From: Micrasema longulum
Taxonomy: Eukaryota > Arthropoda > Insecta > Trichoptera > Brachycentridae
Reading direction: 5' to 3'
Length of the DNA stretch: 64,000 nucleotides
NCBI GenBank assembly: GCA_022494885.1
Contig: JAGVSM010001434.1
Coordinates: 124,001-188,000, forward strand
The notes under the pieces were generated by a model, which did not search any database, had not been told where the DNA came from, and was given only the letters and a program-made list of their open reading frames with translations. This document shows, one piece after another, positions 9,228 to 20,530 of this stretch. Within the stretch, counting starts at the first letter, position 1. Each line of letters opens with the position of its first letter. Position numbers and translations under genes: made by a program.

Positions 9228-11425
9228 AAATGACTAGCCATTATTTTAAATATAACTATGCAAAATTACCAAATAAATTTAATCGTCAACCGGTTTCGTG
9301 AACGGGGCCGTTCCTTTGTCAAGGGTTAAAAATAAACTTGACAAAGGAACATATTTAACATGCAAAATCACAAAGTCAGTGCTTCAAACATTAACTTTTT
9401 TTTATTCAGAAGAGTTTTAGAGAATTTATATCAAAATGTTGTCAATTTTTTTTTTTTTTGGAGTACAACAAGTAAGCTAAATACTACATTAAAATGATTA
9501 ATGAGGGCTTAGAAGAAAAAAAACATTGGTAGATTCGTTTGCCACAGACAAAATTAAAAAGATTAGTTGTAATTATTTTTTGTGACGAACAGCAAACGTT
9601 ACTCGTTACAAGAAGTACCTACTTCGTTGTAGCTCTAAAAAAAGAAGTGAAAAAATAGTATTTTGGTGTTCAAATGTCAGTTTAGTCAAATTTCATGCCT
9701 TTTAATCTTAGTTATTTTCTTTGACAATTTAGTTAAAAGTTATTATATAAATTAAAACACAAGTTTCTTCTTATCGTTCCTTTCCCCGGCGGAGGTTGGA
9801 TATCATCGCAGCAATGAGAAAGTTCAATGTTTTTATCATTATTTTTTAATAGACTATCAAAAAAATAAATTTTAAATATATTTTTACGTATCGTATTATC
9901 ATTTCCATGATGTTTAAAAGTTTTGTAATTTTGAAATTACTCCGCCCGTGAAGTCACAGGTTGTCGTCGGTAATTTGTGACGTCACTTAAAAGTAGAACC
10001 CCGTAGCGTCAATATACACTCGCTAAAGTTGAATAAAACGGCTACCCGGACACCGGAAATCTATCACAACACATAAAAACGATGTAATTGATTTATTGAC
10101 TCCCAAGAACCTGTGAGGTAGTTTACTTTTATTAAAATCATATTTTTTTACGCATTTTTGAGAAACATCACCGCACAATTAAGTGCTCTAATTATTACCC
10201 CGCTAAGAAAACATATTTTATACCCAATTTCCCGTAGCACTGATTTTCCTCATTCTTACTTTGTTTCCAGCTGACCTGAACAAGGGCCGAACCAGTCTCG
10301 CGAGTTCTTCTGCCAAGAAATGCGCTAAAAAAACTTTATAAAATAAAAAAAAGAATCTGATTGGTGTCCCGGGGGCGCGGTAGCGTCGCGAAGTCACGGA
10401 TCAGAGGTCCGAGGTTCGAATTCTGGCCTGCAACTTCTTTAAAGCAGATTAGCATTGATAATGAAATCAATTTTTGAGAAAATGCCTTTATCATAATAAA
10501 TGACAACTTAAATTAATGTACGTATTCAAATATAACCAGAAGCAACGCGCAAGTAATTAGAATGAAGAGGATATGCTGTGCCAGACAATTTTGATGAACA
10601 TTGTTTTTCTATCACTCTCTCGCAAATGCCTTTCTGATACTGTGCGAAAAAGACAACTGCACGTTGGACTGATAATGCCTATCAAAAATCGACAAAATCG
10701 ACGTTTCGTAGTCCCGTTTTCCGCACCTCAAAACTGAATCGATTTTGTTGTTTTATTTTTTAAGAAAGTTAAGTAAGAGTATCAGAATTAAACTTTTTGT
10801 GTCGGTACCATTTGCGTTTTTCAAAAATAGTTCAAATAATATTTCTGTAATGAACTTTCGAAAGCGGCAGATAAAATTGGGCGCTTTTAAGGGTCTTTGA
10901 GAATGGTTTAAGAAAAGCCAGACCGCGTTTCCTCTCGAGTCCAAAATTAGTTTGGAATCCTATTGCGGGTACCGCCAGCGGGTATTGGTTACAAAATCGT
11001 ATGATGGTAATGCGCACGTATAGCCCAGTCTGCTTCCCGGCGATAAGATAATCAAAACCTGTCTGGGAAAACCCGGAGAAATAATGGGGTAGTGAGAATT
11101 CGCGGGCATTGCCCTTGGCTCCTCCGGAACGCTCGGCAACAGGCATAACATACCTACCACCTACCCACCACCTGCCTACTGTAGCTGCTAACACAATGCA
11201 CAATAGTGGGAACTGAGAACATTGCCACGGTCTGCCAATTAACACTGCCGAAAAAACCCAACCGATGCGCGTGAACTTTACATGCAGAAGAAAAAACTTT
11301 CCAATTTTGTATCATAATACATAATAAAATATGTACATACAAAATATAAGACTACAACATCTTGTATCAACTAAATGAAGTTTTATTCCAATAGCGAGTA
11401 TGTATACCATTTAGTTTTATCCTCA
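9228..11425. other. Cactus intron 1, segment with no gene recognised
   Basis: Unique-looking AT-rich DNA. It includes the SINE A relative at 10362-10500 and a moderately GC-rich stretch at 10900-11270 in which three overlapping minus-strand frames are open. None of them resembles a known protein family. Confidence 0.4.
10362..10500 (+). mobile_element. SINE family A relative
   Basis: The tRNA-like head contains AAGTCACGGATCAGAGGTCC and GAGGTTCGAATTCTGGCC; the body is diverged from other family A copies. Confidence 0.6.
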
Positions 11426-11855
11426 ATTGAACATAGTTATGCAGAAAGCAGCCAGCCATATAAATATAAAATTGAGATAATAGCACTTTTGTGAAATGAG
11501 CGAATTATCAAATCTAAACAACAGTTGGAATGTTTTTGACTTTAAGAAATGATAAACAATGAATACATAAGTTTTTTTAAATATTACAAACAAGAATCTA
11601 ATTATGTATTTGACCAGTTTTCATGGTTTTTAAAAAACCATAAGATTTTTCCAGAGATGTGGGTGTTTTCTGCAAATTGAAAAATGCTTTTTCGTGATCG
11701 ACACCATTTTCATAAGGTTATTAATACAGTTTTTTGTACGAAAGTGGTCTGGCTGTTTTTAGCAGAACATAGAATTGACCTTCCTGCACCCGATAACATC
11801 AATATATCATTTTCAAAATTGTGGACTGGCTGCTTTCTGCATAACTACGTTCAAT
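11426..11855. mobile_element. MITE-3 copy (GCAGAAAGC ends)
   Basis: Left end ATTGAACATAGTTATGCAGA and right end TCTGCATAACTACGTTCAAT are inverted copies matching over about 29 bases (AAGCAGCCA continues the match). The 430-base interior has no coding potential. The same termini occur at 40801-42410 and 43424-43976. Confidence 0.8.
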
Positions 11856-12141
11856 GATAAGTCTTTTTTTTTTTCACGATCCGGACCGACCGACCGAATC
11901 ACGACCGGGAAAACAAAGTTGTTTTTTTTTTAATGCGTAGGTAGGTACTTGTATTTGCGTAGGTACTTGTAATTTACACAAATATTTTAATTTTGAGGCC
12001 ATTTCAGCGAGTTGTAAATAACTCAATATTGGAAAATGTAATCAATTTTAATTTTCGTAATAGGAATAACGAAGAACAAAACTGTCATTTATACACAGCT
12101 TGATAAACAAAAACATGAAATTTGTGTATACTAATAAAAAA

Positions 12142-12232
12142 CCTTAACATCAATATTGTCACCTTCAAAGTAATCACCATTGGATATAATACATTTATGC
12201 CAGTGTTTTTCCCAATCCTTGAAATGATGAAA
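12142..12232 (-). pseudogene. Mariner-superfamily transposase C-terminal fragment
   Basis: The minus strand encodes FKDWEKHWHKCIISNGDYFE then GDNIDVKVFY and a stop. The WxKCI...GDYFEG pattern is found near the end of several mariner/Tc1-like transposases. No upstream DDE region is present here. Confidence 0.6.
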
Positions 12233-12269
12233 TCAGGCGAGAGTGCACATCTTAGTCAAGTATAATTGA

Positions 12270-12577
12270 TAAGAAAGGGTCTCCGAGATGGTTTGGTCAC
12301 ATAGAACGAATGGACGGCGAAAGAATGGTAAAACAAGTATATATGGCGAAAATGAGCGGTAACGTGAGACGAGGACGACCAAGGAAGACGTGGCATGATC
12401 AGATAAACCAAAATCTAGTCTGGTCATGTCAAAAGCAGACAGAACCGAAGGGCATGTATGACAAGATGTACGAATGTGGAAGAAGCTAGGAATATATGCC
12501 AGGATAGACGTGTGTGGCGGTCTATTCTATCTGCCTATCCCTACGGGTAAATGGCGTAATGGTAGTAGTAGTAGTGA
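12270..12577 (+). pseudogene. LINE 3' end with (TAG)n tail
   Basis: Reads RWFGHIERMDGERMVKQVYM and then RRGRPRKTWHDQI, the post-reverse-transcriptase tail typical of some non-LTR retrotransposons (WFGHV...GRPRxxW). After a stop the element ends GGCGTAATGGTAGTAGTAGT, a microsatellite-like 3' tail instead of poly-A. Confidence 0.75.
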
Positions 12578-12635
12578 AACATTTCTGGAACGCACATTTT
12601 GGTAGGACCTTCAGTTTCGCCAGCAATTCGTCTTT

Positions 12636-12695
12636 ATTTATTAAATATATATATATGTGTATATATATTATTATATATATATATATGTGTATACT
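12636..12695. repeat. AT microsatellite
   Basis: Alternating TA/TG tracts (ATATATATATATGTGTATAT type) over about 60 bases. Confidence 0.9.
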
Positions 12696-12735
12696 TTTAT
12701 TAAAATAACATAAATTACTTAAGCCACATATCAAA

Positions 12736-12982
12736 CCAGGGTCCCGATTACAATGGGAAGTTAACATATATCTTCAATTTTATCTACAAAGTAAAATTGA
12801 GTTTTCTGTGTGAAAAGCAGAATATGCATACAATTTTTTCTTCTAAACATGTTCAATTATAGGTTACCGACGAAGTTTAAATGTTCATGCAAATGTACTC
12901 ACTTTCGTACACAAATATCGGTTTTTCTTTATAGACAGTCGAAGATAAGTCTGTTAACTTCCCATTGTAATCGGGGCCCAGG
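12736..12982 (+). mobile_element. MITE-1 copy with best-preserved inverted ends
   Basis: Left end CCAGGGTCCCGATTACAATG (then GGAAGTTAAC) and right end GTTAACTTCCCATTGTAATC (then GGGGCCCAGG) are inverted over 30 bases with about one mismatch. The length is 247 bases, with no coding potential. Confidence 0.9.
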
Positions 12983-13009
12983 AAGCCTCGAGCTATGGTT
13001 TGACATTAT

Positions 13010-13300
13010 CAAGGTATAATACACTCCAATAGCAAGAGTATTTTTGTCTTCACTGAAATTAAATATGTCAGTTTCCAAAGTGACAATGTTCAGCTGCCTG
13101 ACTGCTCTTCCAATCGGCATAACCAGAGGCAGAGTGGTTTTGGAAGCTGGGAGATAAAACAGTATGTGGTAACGCTGTCGGAGATAACCACCAGGAACAA
13201 AAAAAATTATACGCTCTAAAATGCCTGAGTTCTCGATAAAACCCCTTGTCAGTCTGAAAAAATAAGTCCGTGTGAACCCGTCCCTTCTAAGTTGCAAAGG
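13010..13300 (-). pseudogene. Jockey-like LINE C-terminal fragment
   Basis: The minus strand reads GGYLRQRYHILFYLPASKTT then LPLVMPIGRAVRQLN and DIF. This is the same terminal block as in the fragment at 30440-30840, and is characteristic of the end of Jockey/Crack-like reverse transcriptases. Confidence 0.65.
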
Positions 13301-13739
13301 TTCAAAATTTTTTTCTGAACCTTTCTCAGAAATTTTGTCTACTCTAAGTCGCGAAATGTCGTCCTTTTATAGTCCTCTTCATATTTGGGAATAGGGAATA
13401 GTGGCAAGCCCGGTAAATGCGGTGGCTGGGCATTGCGGTCTAGGTTTTTGTCAAAAAGTCGCGGCGTGAGCAAAAATTCAAATTATTATCATAAAAAAAC
13501 AGAGTTTATCAATGTAGATAGAATTTAGGCTCTTACAATGATGTGCTTAAATTCAAATATTTCGTGTATTTTTTGATCAAATATCATGTTGTTTACCTTT
13601 TCCCCTCTTGAGCAATTTACACCCTTACAGCGATTCATATTCATGCCGACGATATTTTGATAGATATATTTTGTTTTCATGAAATATATTTTTTACTTAT
13701 TACACCAGCGCCGCGATTATGATGGGAAGTCGAGGACGT

Positions 13740-13812
13740 CATACCTTCACCACGACGGTATAGTTGATATAGATAGATAGATATAGATACCCTACCGACC
13801 CCCCCCCCCCCC
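13740..13812. repeat. GATA microsatellite and poly-C tract
   Basis: ATAGATAGATAGATATAGAT followed within about 20 bases by a run of 14 or so C. Confidence 0.9.
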
Positions 13813-14737
13813 TTAAAGTTTGGGTAGGTACATCGATATGTAACAAGGGGAAGCGTTAGTCACAGTATATATATATTTACGCACTACAGTGACAAAGATT
13901 CATTATGACGTCATAGTTGAAGACAAATTCTTCCGAGCGATTACGAAGATACACTATCGACTCCCCACTTTCAAGTTTTGGTGTAAGTACATCGGTTTCT
14001 ACCGACGGGTCCGGTACCCTTCGATACGCATATCTACGTTTTAAAAGTGTCAACAAATTTATTCCACCGAGCAATTTTTCCTTTTATTACGATTTACTTC
14101 ACTTTTTAATCGTTCTAAGGTTGGCACGTTTTTTTTTAAAAGCCTATTAAACATATGAGAGAAATACGTAAATTTCGGATTCTAATTGAATTCTGACATA
14201 ACTGTCAGTTTTGAAAACGAACGCCTAGATGCGTGGCTAGATTCTGACTTATTAACGTATAAGAGCATCTAGGCATAAAATGTTGCTACTATAAAAAACA
14301 AATTTAGTTATTATATTTTTTCCATCTGTTTTACAATCTTCCCGAGTGTACGTCCCAAGACGTTTAAGGAGCCGGCTTTGTAATCGCTCGGTAGATAAAT
14401 ACATACGATCGTTAAGCATCCCGTCTTGGTAATTGTCAACAGTCATGTTCAAGCGAGCATTTTTTGCTTGAATTAGGATTTATTGGAGTTAATAAACGCT
14501 TTGAAGTTGGCTCTTTTTATTACAGAAGCCTATTTAAAATATAAATAAGAAACATTTTAAAATTTAATGAAGCAAGGAGAGCGGACTAAATTTTTGGGGT
14601 CATTGATTGGTTGGATTCGATCATATGACGTCGAGATGACAAGTTGGTAGAACATACCGAGGTAGATAGAGATAGTAAAGAAGTTAAGTGTACCGTTTCG
14701 ATATGTACAGATGAAGATAGCATTCATAATTGCGGCA

Positions 14738-14958
14738 CTGGGCCCGTATTACAATGGGTAGTTAACATTTATCTTTAATTTTATATTTAAAAAAAAAATA
14801 GTTTTTTGTATGAAAGATAGAATATGTGTACATTTTTTCGTAAACGTGTTACATACAGGTTATCGACAAAGATACTTTAAATTTTCATACAAATATACAC
14901 ATTTATTATGGACGGTCGAAGATAACTCTGTTAACTTTACATTGTAATCGATGCCCAG
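14738..14958 (+). mobile_element. MITE-1 copy next to a partial second copy
   Basis: CTGGGCCCGTATTACAATGG at the left and TACATTGTAATCGATGCCCAG at the right. The 48 bases to its left (14690-14737) are the right end of another copy (GATATGTACAGATGAAGATA, TTCATAATTGCGGCA), so two copies or a duplicated end lie in tandem. Confidence 0.8.
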
Positions 14959-14962
14959 AGAT

Positions 14963-15090
14963 GGGAGAACATTTTAAAGAAGAAAATATCATGACCTGGC
15001 GTTGCCTAGTTTAAGTGATCATTTAACACATTGCGTAACATTGACCATTTTGCCCATGTTTATATATTTACATTTTTCTGATTCTTCCAC
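14963..15090 (+). mobile_element. Repeat R fragment
   Basis: Contains GGGAGAACATTTTAAAGAAG, TTGCGTAACATTGACCATTT and TGCCCATGTTTATATATTTAC, diverged from the arms at 62.5-63.3 kb. Confidence 0.55.
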
Positions 15091-17639
15091 CGGTTGAATT
15101 TTGTTAATACGTCAATCTTGAAAACTTCCTAGGAACTACAGGCCAGTAGGTACTCGTCTACAAACATTTGTCAATTTTTATCTTGATAAAATCCACTGCT
15201 CTCGTGTCCATCGAATAGTTTCCGTATTATTATTATTCAAAATCTTCCTCAATCAGAATAACTTCCTCGTTACAATAAACGAATAAATTAATATATTCAG
15301 AAACAAAAAATCATGGCAAAGTCAATAACCATAGCACATTATGTACATAAGCAAAAGTGGGTGGCAGATACTTAACTTGAGTTCGATTCGCCAATATTGA
15401 TTTAAAGTTGTGTTTTTACCCTACTAATTTTAATCATAAAGTACGTATTACATACAACACAATACGCACCCCCAATAGAAGACATAAAGACAGTTTACAC
15501 TATGGTATATGTATACGCACCTAATTTAGTTAGGTGGAGAACAGGCGGAACGCGGAACACACACTGACAAGGATATTATAGCTACGTTTATTATATTATT
15601 TTTATAAATGAAAAAACATATATTTCAAAAAAAACATATTGAAAAAAAACAGTTACCCGAACACAGACGCAAGACGAGAATTGTAACTAGGGAACAAATG
15701 AATATAAATAATACATTATAAAAAATAGGTTTCGAGAAATGTAGTAGATAGTGTACTGTTACTAAATATGTTGAATTATGTATAAATAAATTAAAAATTT
15801 ATTATTAGTTTTTTTGTACTTCTGGATTACCTTTTTTATGTGCAAAGATGCCAAGGCTACCAAAAGTGGCAAGAGATAGGTGCACGGTATACCTAAGAAC
15901 ATACAAAACGAAGGCATGGGATGCTAAGGGGTCTGAAAGTTAAGACTTCTCTTGTTCTCATGTACCGATAATATATCGAATTATCGAGATACGCTACAAA
16001 TTGCCTATGCAGTGTCCTATGCACCTGCGTGCGGATAAGGGAATGACAATATTTATTTATTACGAATTAAAGGTGCTATTTATTTCGCTTTCAGCAGAAA
16101 GTGCTTCAGGGATTATTCGTCGCTTTGCCATGCCTAAACAAAAATTTAATAAATATAAAATCATTTAATATATATTTCCTTAAATTGTTTAATAATTAAG
16201 TGATCAAAATATTTTTGAAATGCATAAACTGCAATATTTCTTTGTATCTGGACTGGTGCCTGAAGCGTAAGACAGATCGCCTTACATTTCAGATAACAAA
16301 AAAGATCCATACACGCTGCAATTGTAATTTTAATGCAGTGCTCTATGCACCACCGGGATAGGGAAATGATGATGATGATGAAACATAGAGACTCTATAAA
16401 ACATTGGATGCAAATTCAGACTTGTGAATTTATAACCGAATTTCTTAAAACCAGTATAAATTCATTATGCACATACACCTTTGTAATTTAAAACAAAATA
16501 ATGCAATTTCAATCAAAAGTAAATAAATATTTTAGGTACGTACCATAAATAATAATTTTCGAAACAATTTGAAATAAAGACGTCCATTTTTCGAACGCGG
16601 TTTTAGTTTTCAGAATTTTCAAGAAAAGTGAAAAGTCTATCACAGCGTACGCGACGCGCTCAGCACTGAATGCGAGTATACGTTGTAAGTAAGTAGCTAG
16701 GTTGTACTAAGCTGAATGCAAATATTCAAATAAGTCTGTGCGAAGTACATTACCAGTAAGAATATATGGTTTCATGATTGGTGATCTTGGAAATACCGAT
16801 GTCAAATTAATTATTTATTTGAACAGCTCACCAGAGAAAGTTTCAGAATGATACACAATATAACATTATAAACAATGCTTGGGAAATTTTGACGCCGCGT
16901 TATGTGATCAAACGCCCGCTTTTTAAACAGTATGAGTATGAACACCAATATTTACATATTCGTGAGTTATAAAACATTTTCAGGAAGGAAAAACCACGCA
17001 CAAACATTATCCACGATATACTTACATGTTAGTACTCAGTACTCACGCATTTTGTCAAGAACCTGCTCTGTTATCAGTTGTTGCTTGTTGCTACCTTTAA
17101 TATACCTACATACTATGTTGTTTTTTAGTTTTCAAAACATTAAAAAAAAAATTAACTAAACTATTGCTGTTTGTTTGTTATTTTGTATCTTGAAATAGGG
17201 CACACATAAGCATATTATTATGTGTGCTTTACAAATTATCAAATATTATAATATGAAGGATCAGAGGTTAAAAAAAATATACGATTTTTAAAAAGAAACA
17301 GTAAATTATTATTCTATACTAAATTTAATCTATAAATGACTAATTTACTTTTTTGCTAATGGGTTTTTAGATTACTGATTTCTTCGAATTTGTAATACGC
17401 TTGTAAAGCTCATATTTACTATGTTTTTCCAAAGAAAATGATTTTGTTAAATTTTTAAATAGTAAACATAAGTTAAGCCAAACATAATTACAATAATTAT
17501 CATTATTTTTCAATTATAACTCAAACAATAAACAAACAGGCAAATAAAGTAGGCATTCAATATTTTAGAAATAAATTAATTTCTAATGTATTTAAAAGCC
17601 AAGTATGTAGTTTTAGTAACTGAACTATCGCTGACTATT
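15091..17639. other. Cactus intron 1 continued, little recognised
   Basis: Apart from the SINE B fragment at 16235-16382 I see no feature. The short ORF at 16932-17159 has no family resemblance. Confidence 0.4.
16235..16382 (+). mobile_element. SINE family B, 3' part
   Basis: CTGGACTGGTGCCTGAAGCG, TAAGAC...GATC, then ATGCAGTGCTCTATGCACCA, CCGGGATAGGGAAATGATGA and a (GAT)n tail. Confidence 0.8.
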
Positions 17640-17649
17640 ACATGATAGA

Positions 17650-18060
17650 AAATTCGGCCCTCTGGGTCTTATGTTATCGGCCCTTCGGGCCTCGATTTAC
17701 TGTTTGTTGAGAGCAATCTAAATGTAATAAAGAAGAATCTGTCACTCAAAATAATGCTACCAAAATCACACAAAATAAACAGATATATTAAACATCTACG
17801 CAAAAAGTACGGTTAGAAAGCGATTAACATTAAATAGGGAAGAATTTATAATTTAAAATAAAAACAGTCAGCTGTTGGTGACTATTACACGCTAGTATAT
17901 TCCTCAATGGCCTCATTTGATTGGCACTACGGGCCTTAGTGAATCTGTTATCTTCAAGATTTTTCTTATCCTTATTAAATCGGCCCTACGGGGCATCGTT
18001 GATCGGTTCTTCGGGCCTCGGTTAATCCTAATTATCCGAGATCCTAATCTCGGATGCGCT
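17650..18060. repeat. Cluster of short GC palindromes (GGCCCTTCGGGCC type)
   Basis: In otherwise AT-rich DNA: CGGCCCTCTGGGTC (17655), ATCGGCCCTTCGGGCCTCG (17676), GGCACTACGGGCC (about 17922), ATCGGCCCTACGGGGCATCG (17981), GATCGGTTCTTCGGGCCTCG (18001) and TCCGAGATCCTAATCTCGGA (18035). Each could fold as a small hairpin with a CTTC, CTAC or similar loop. This lies directly upstream of a LINE fragment and may be part of its 5' region. Confidence 0.6.
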
Positions 18061-18242
18061 TATTGTTCATAAATACGATTCATTTGAATTTTGTCTCCAA
18101 AATTTCCGAGTAATTTATTATTAGTTTAGAAATAGACATCGGACGTCGCGGTATCGCACATATGCGCGTTTAATAGGTACCTATAAAAATATAAAAATAA
18201 CCTATAAAAAAAATAAAAATGTCACAAAGTAGACGCTTACAT

Positions 18243-18935
18243 AAATAATGAACGACGAACTGAAATTGAACATGTTAAATACTTAGGACTAACAATTGAC
18301 AATTGACATGGACAATTCATATCAACAATTTAATTAGCAAAGTGGCAACTTTATCGCTATTTTTTAAAATCAAAAACTTTGTTCCAATAAAGGAAAAAAA
18401 AATAATGTATGAAGCATATGTAAAAACTAAAATATGTTATATGCAACTACTATGGGGAACAGGATATCAAAATGACATAAACAGACTACAAAGACAGCAA
18501 AATAAAATATTAAAGTTAGTATATGACCTTCCCTATCTAACAGCAACTAAAGAACTTTTTGAACAAACTAAACAATCAAACGTAACTGAACTCTTTAAAC
18601 TAGAATCTTTAAAATTTATTCATAAATTAGCCACTGATGTAATTGTAGACGAAGAATTAAAACTTGAAAAAAATTGTAGTAAACATGAACACAATACGAG
18701 AATATCAGAAAAATATAATATACAATCTTTTAAAACGAGAAAAGGACAACCGAGACTTATAAACCATGGACCGAAATTATACAATAAACTACCAGACAAA
18801 ACTAAACAAAAGACAAAAGATGTTAAAAATATTATTATTAACAGTAGAATGTGAATTTTAAAAGTGAAAACATTTTGTTAAATGTATGTAACCCGTAAGG
18901 GTTTATCAATAAAATTTAATTTTTTTTTTTTTTTT
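18243..18935 (+). pseudogene. 5'-truncated LINE (Jockey/CR1-like) with 3' UTR hairpin and poly-A
   Basis: Begins in frame EIEHVKYLGLTI, then after a small duplication runs WTIHINNLISKVATLSLFFK, LWGTGYQNDINRLQRQQNKI and PKLYNKLPDKTKQ, ending at a stop near 18852. This is the thumb and C-terminal region after the reverse-transcriptase core. The 3' UTR contains the hairpin AACCCGTAAGGGTT followed by AATAAAATTT and a T-rich tract. A second copy of the tail is at 48600-48775. Confidence 0.85.
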
Positions 18936-19274
18936 TTTAAATATATATTTACTAATCTGTAAAAAGGGTCAACACATATCGCTAGAAAATATTACGACTG
19001 TCAAACTTTTCGACTAGTTGTTTTGCAGTAATATCTATGTATCTTTAACGGTGATAAAATACAAAGCAAGCAAATGCACCGAATCACCAGATAAAACTTA
19101 ATACGGGAAGATAATAGAAGAAATCATACCAAAAATTAACCTTTTTCATTATTCAAGTGAAACAGAGGCAGCAGACGGGCAGGCCTCTGATTGAAATAAT
19201 ATATTGATAATTTATTCTACTTAATTCTTCAAATTTATATTTCGGCAACATTTAAAACGTTTTATATTGTACTA

Positions 19275-19838
19275 CAGTGGTCTCTCGGTAATCCGGCAGA
19301 TATCGGACCAGAGCACTGCCGGATTACTGAAAATCACTTATAATGCTGCGTTTGAATGGCAGAAGCTATGTTTTATTGTATCCATGTATGTATGTAATAT
19401 TGTATTATACACTACATTAATACATGCGCGCAATTGAAGTGTTAACTTGAAGTAAAACTTTTTCATTTCCACATCCGCTCCTAAGTGGAGCATGTGGACA
19501 TCACCAGTTGCCTCCAGGAGCATTTTTGCCTCTTTCCACGTCAATCCAGCGCCCCTTAATTCTGCCGAATAAAGTCTAAAGATCGCCATTGACGGCCTTC
19601 CAGGACGGCGTGAGCCCGCAGGCTTGAAGACGAGGCAATTTGGGTTTAGGTTCTCCCGAGGCATGCGCGGCACGTGTCCAAGCCAGGTCCACCGCTGCAT
19701 CCTCAAGACGCTCGTTATAGGAGGATACGATAACGAACAAATCCACGCTCGAAATTACCGAGCTACGCGCTTGTATAAAAACGCCGGATTATTGGGAAGG
19801 GCGGAGAAGTGAAGTGCCGGGTTATAGGGGGATTGCTG
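19275..19838. mobile_element. Pogo-like MITE interrupted by a LINE tail
   Basis: Left end CAGTGGTCTCTCGGTAATCC and right end GTTATAGGGGGATTGCTG are inverted in the pogo/Tigger style, flanked by TA (19273-19274, 19839-19840). Between them, at about 19455-19720 on the minus strand, lies a LINE 3' fragment encoding RWTWLGHVPRMPRE, GSRRPGRPSMAIF and AELRGAGLTWKEA. Confidence 0.75.
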
Positions 19839-19906
19839 TATTTAGATTCAGATCTTGCATTGACATAACGTGTAATCAATCATTGACTTATTACTTAAAT
19901 ATTTAG

Positions 19907-20070
19907 AGTAATAATTCTCCCTTAAGCTCTATTGCATAGAACAAAAGTGTTCCAAATTTTTGGGTTGGTTTAAGTTTGGTTTTTAGTTTAACAACAAACG
20001 TGTAATGGACGGTTTCGGTTTGCGTTTGCAAGTCTTAACCAAAGTACCTACGGTCCGTTTTATTGCTGTA
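19907..20070. mobile_element. Small MITE-like repeat (MITE-5)
   Basis: AGAGTAATAATTCTCCCTTA, AGCTCTATTGCATAGAA, GTGTTCCAAATTTTTGGGTT, and GTAATGGACGGTTTCGG are shared with 35352-35600, where the inverse TTATTACTCT closes the element. Confidence 0.6.
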
Positions 20071-20175
20071 ATATGTAGCTAACTTCGCGATCAAGTCATG
20101 TTATAATATTTTATAGTCACGGTCCCAGTCCGAGACTAGAATATTATAATTTAAAAACAACCGAGTATCGTCTAA

Positions 20176-20352
20176 GTCGGCTTCGTGGTGTAGTGGTCAG
20201 CGCGTTTGCCTACCATGCAAGAGGTGTTTTTACACTAGAATATTTCATAGTCCCTGGACTGGCACCTGAACCATAAGACTGATCATCTTACCTTCATGTC
20301 ATTGTACGCTGCGATTGGTGTACCAATGCAATGCCCTTTTGATGACGATGAC
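20176..20352 (+). mobile_element. SINE family B, plus strand, internally deleted
   Basis: Head GTCGGCTTCGTGGTGTAGTG and TGCCTACCATGCAAGAGGT jump directly to the body (CACTAGAATATTTCATAGTC, CTGGACTGGCACCTGAA). The B-box part of the head is missing. Confidence 0.8.
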
Positions 20353-20364
20353 AATCATATTATG

Positions 20365-20530
20365 TTGCACGAAGTCAAATGGCCAGTCTTACGCTTCTGA
20401 TGGCAGTCCAGATAAAAAATATTTTAATGACAAAACACCTGAATAAATATTTCAACCATTTCGGAATGTCGGCAATCAACATCGAACCCGCGACTATACG
20501 CGGTAGCCAACAGACGCGTTTCGCTTCAAC
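20365..20530 (-). mobile_element. SINE family B, minus strand, diverged
   Basis: CAGTCTTACGCTTCTGATGG, AAATAAATATTTCAACC-like body and ATCGAACCCGCGACTATACG are inverted relative to the neighbouring copy, so the two form an inverted pair. Confidence 0.6.

Noticed and set aside
10753..11342. Several overlapping minus-strand ORFs in a GC-richer stretch
   Set aside because: Different frames overlap, there is no family signature, and it lies in a cactus intron.
17650..18060. CRISPR-like or bacterial terminator array from the spaced palindromes
   Set aside because: Spacing is irregular, the repeats are short and variable, and the context is an insect intron.
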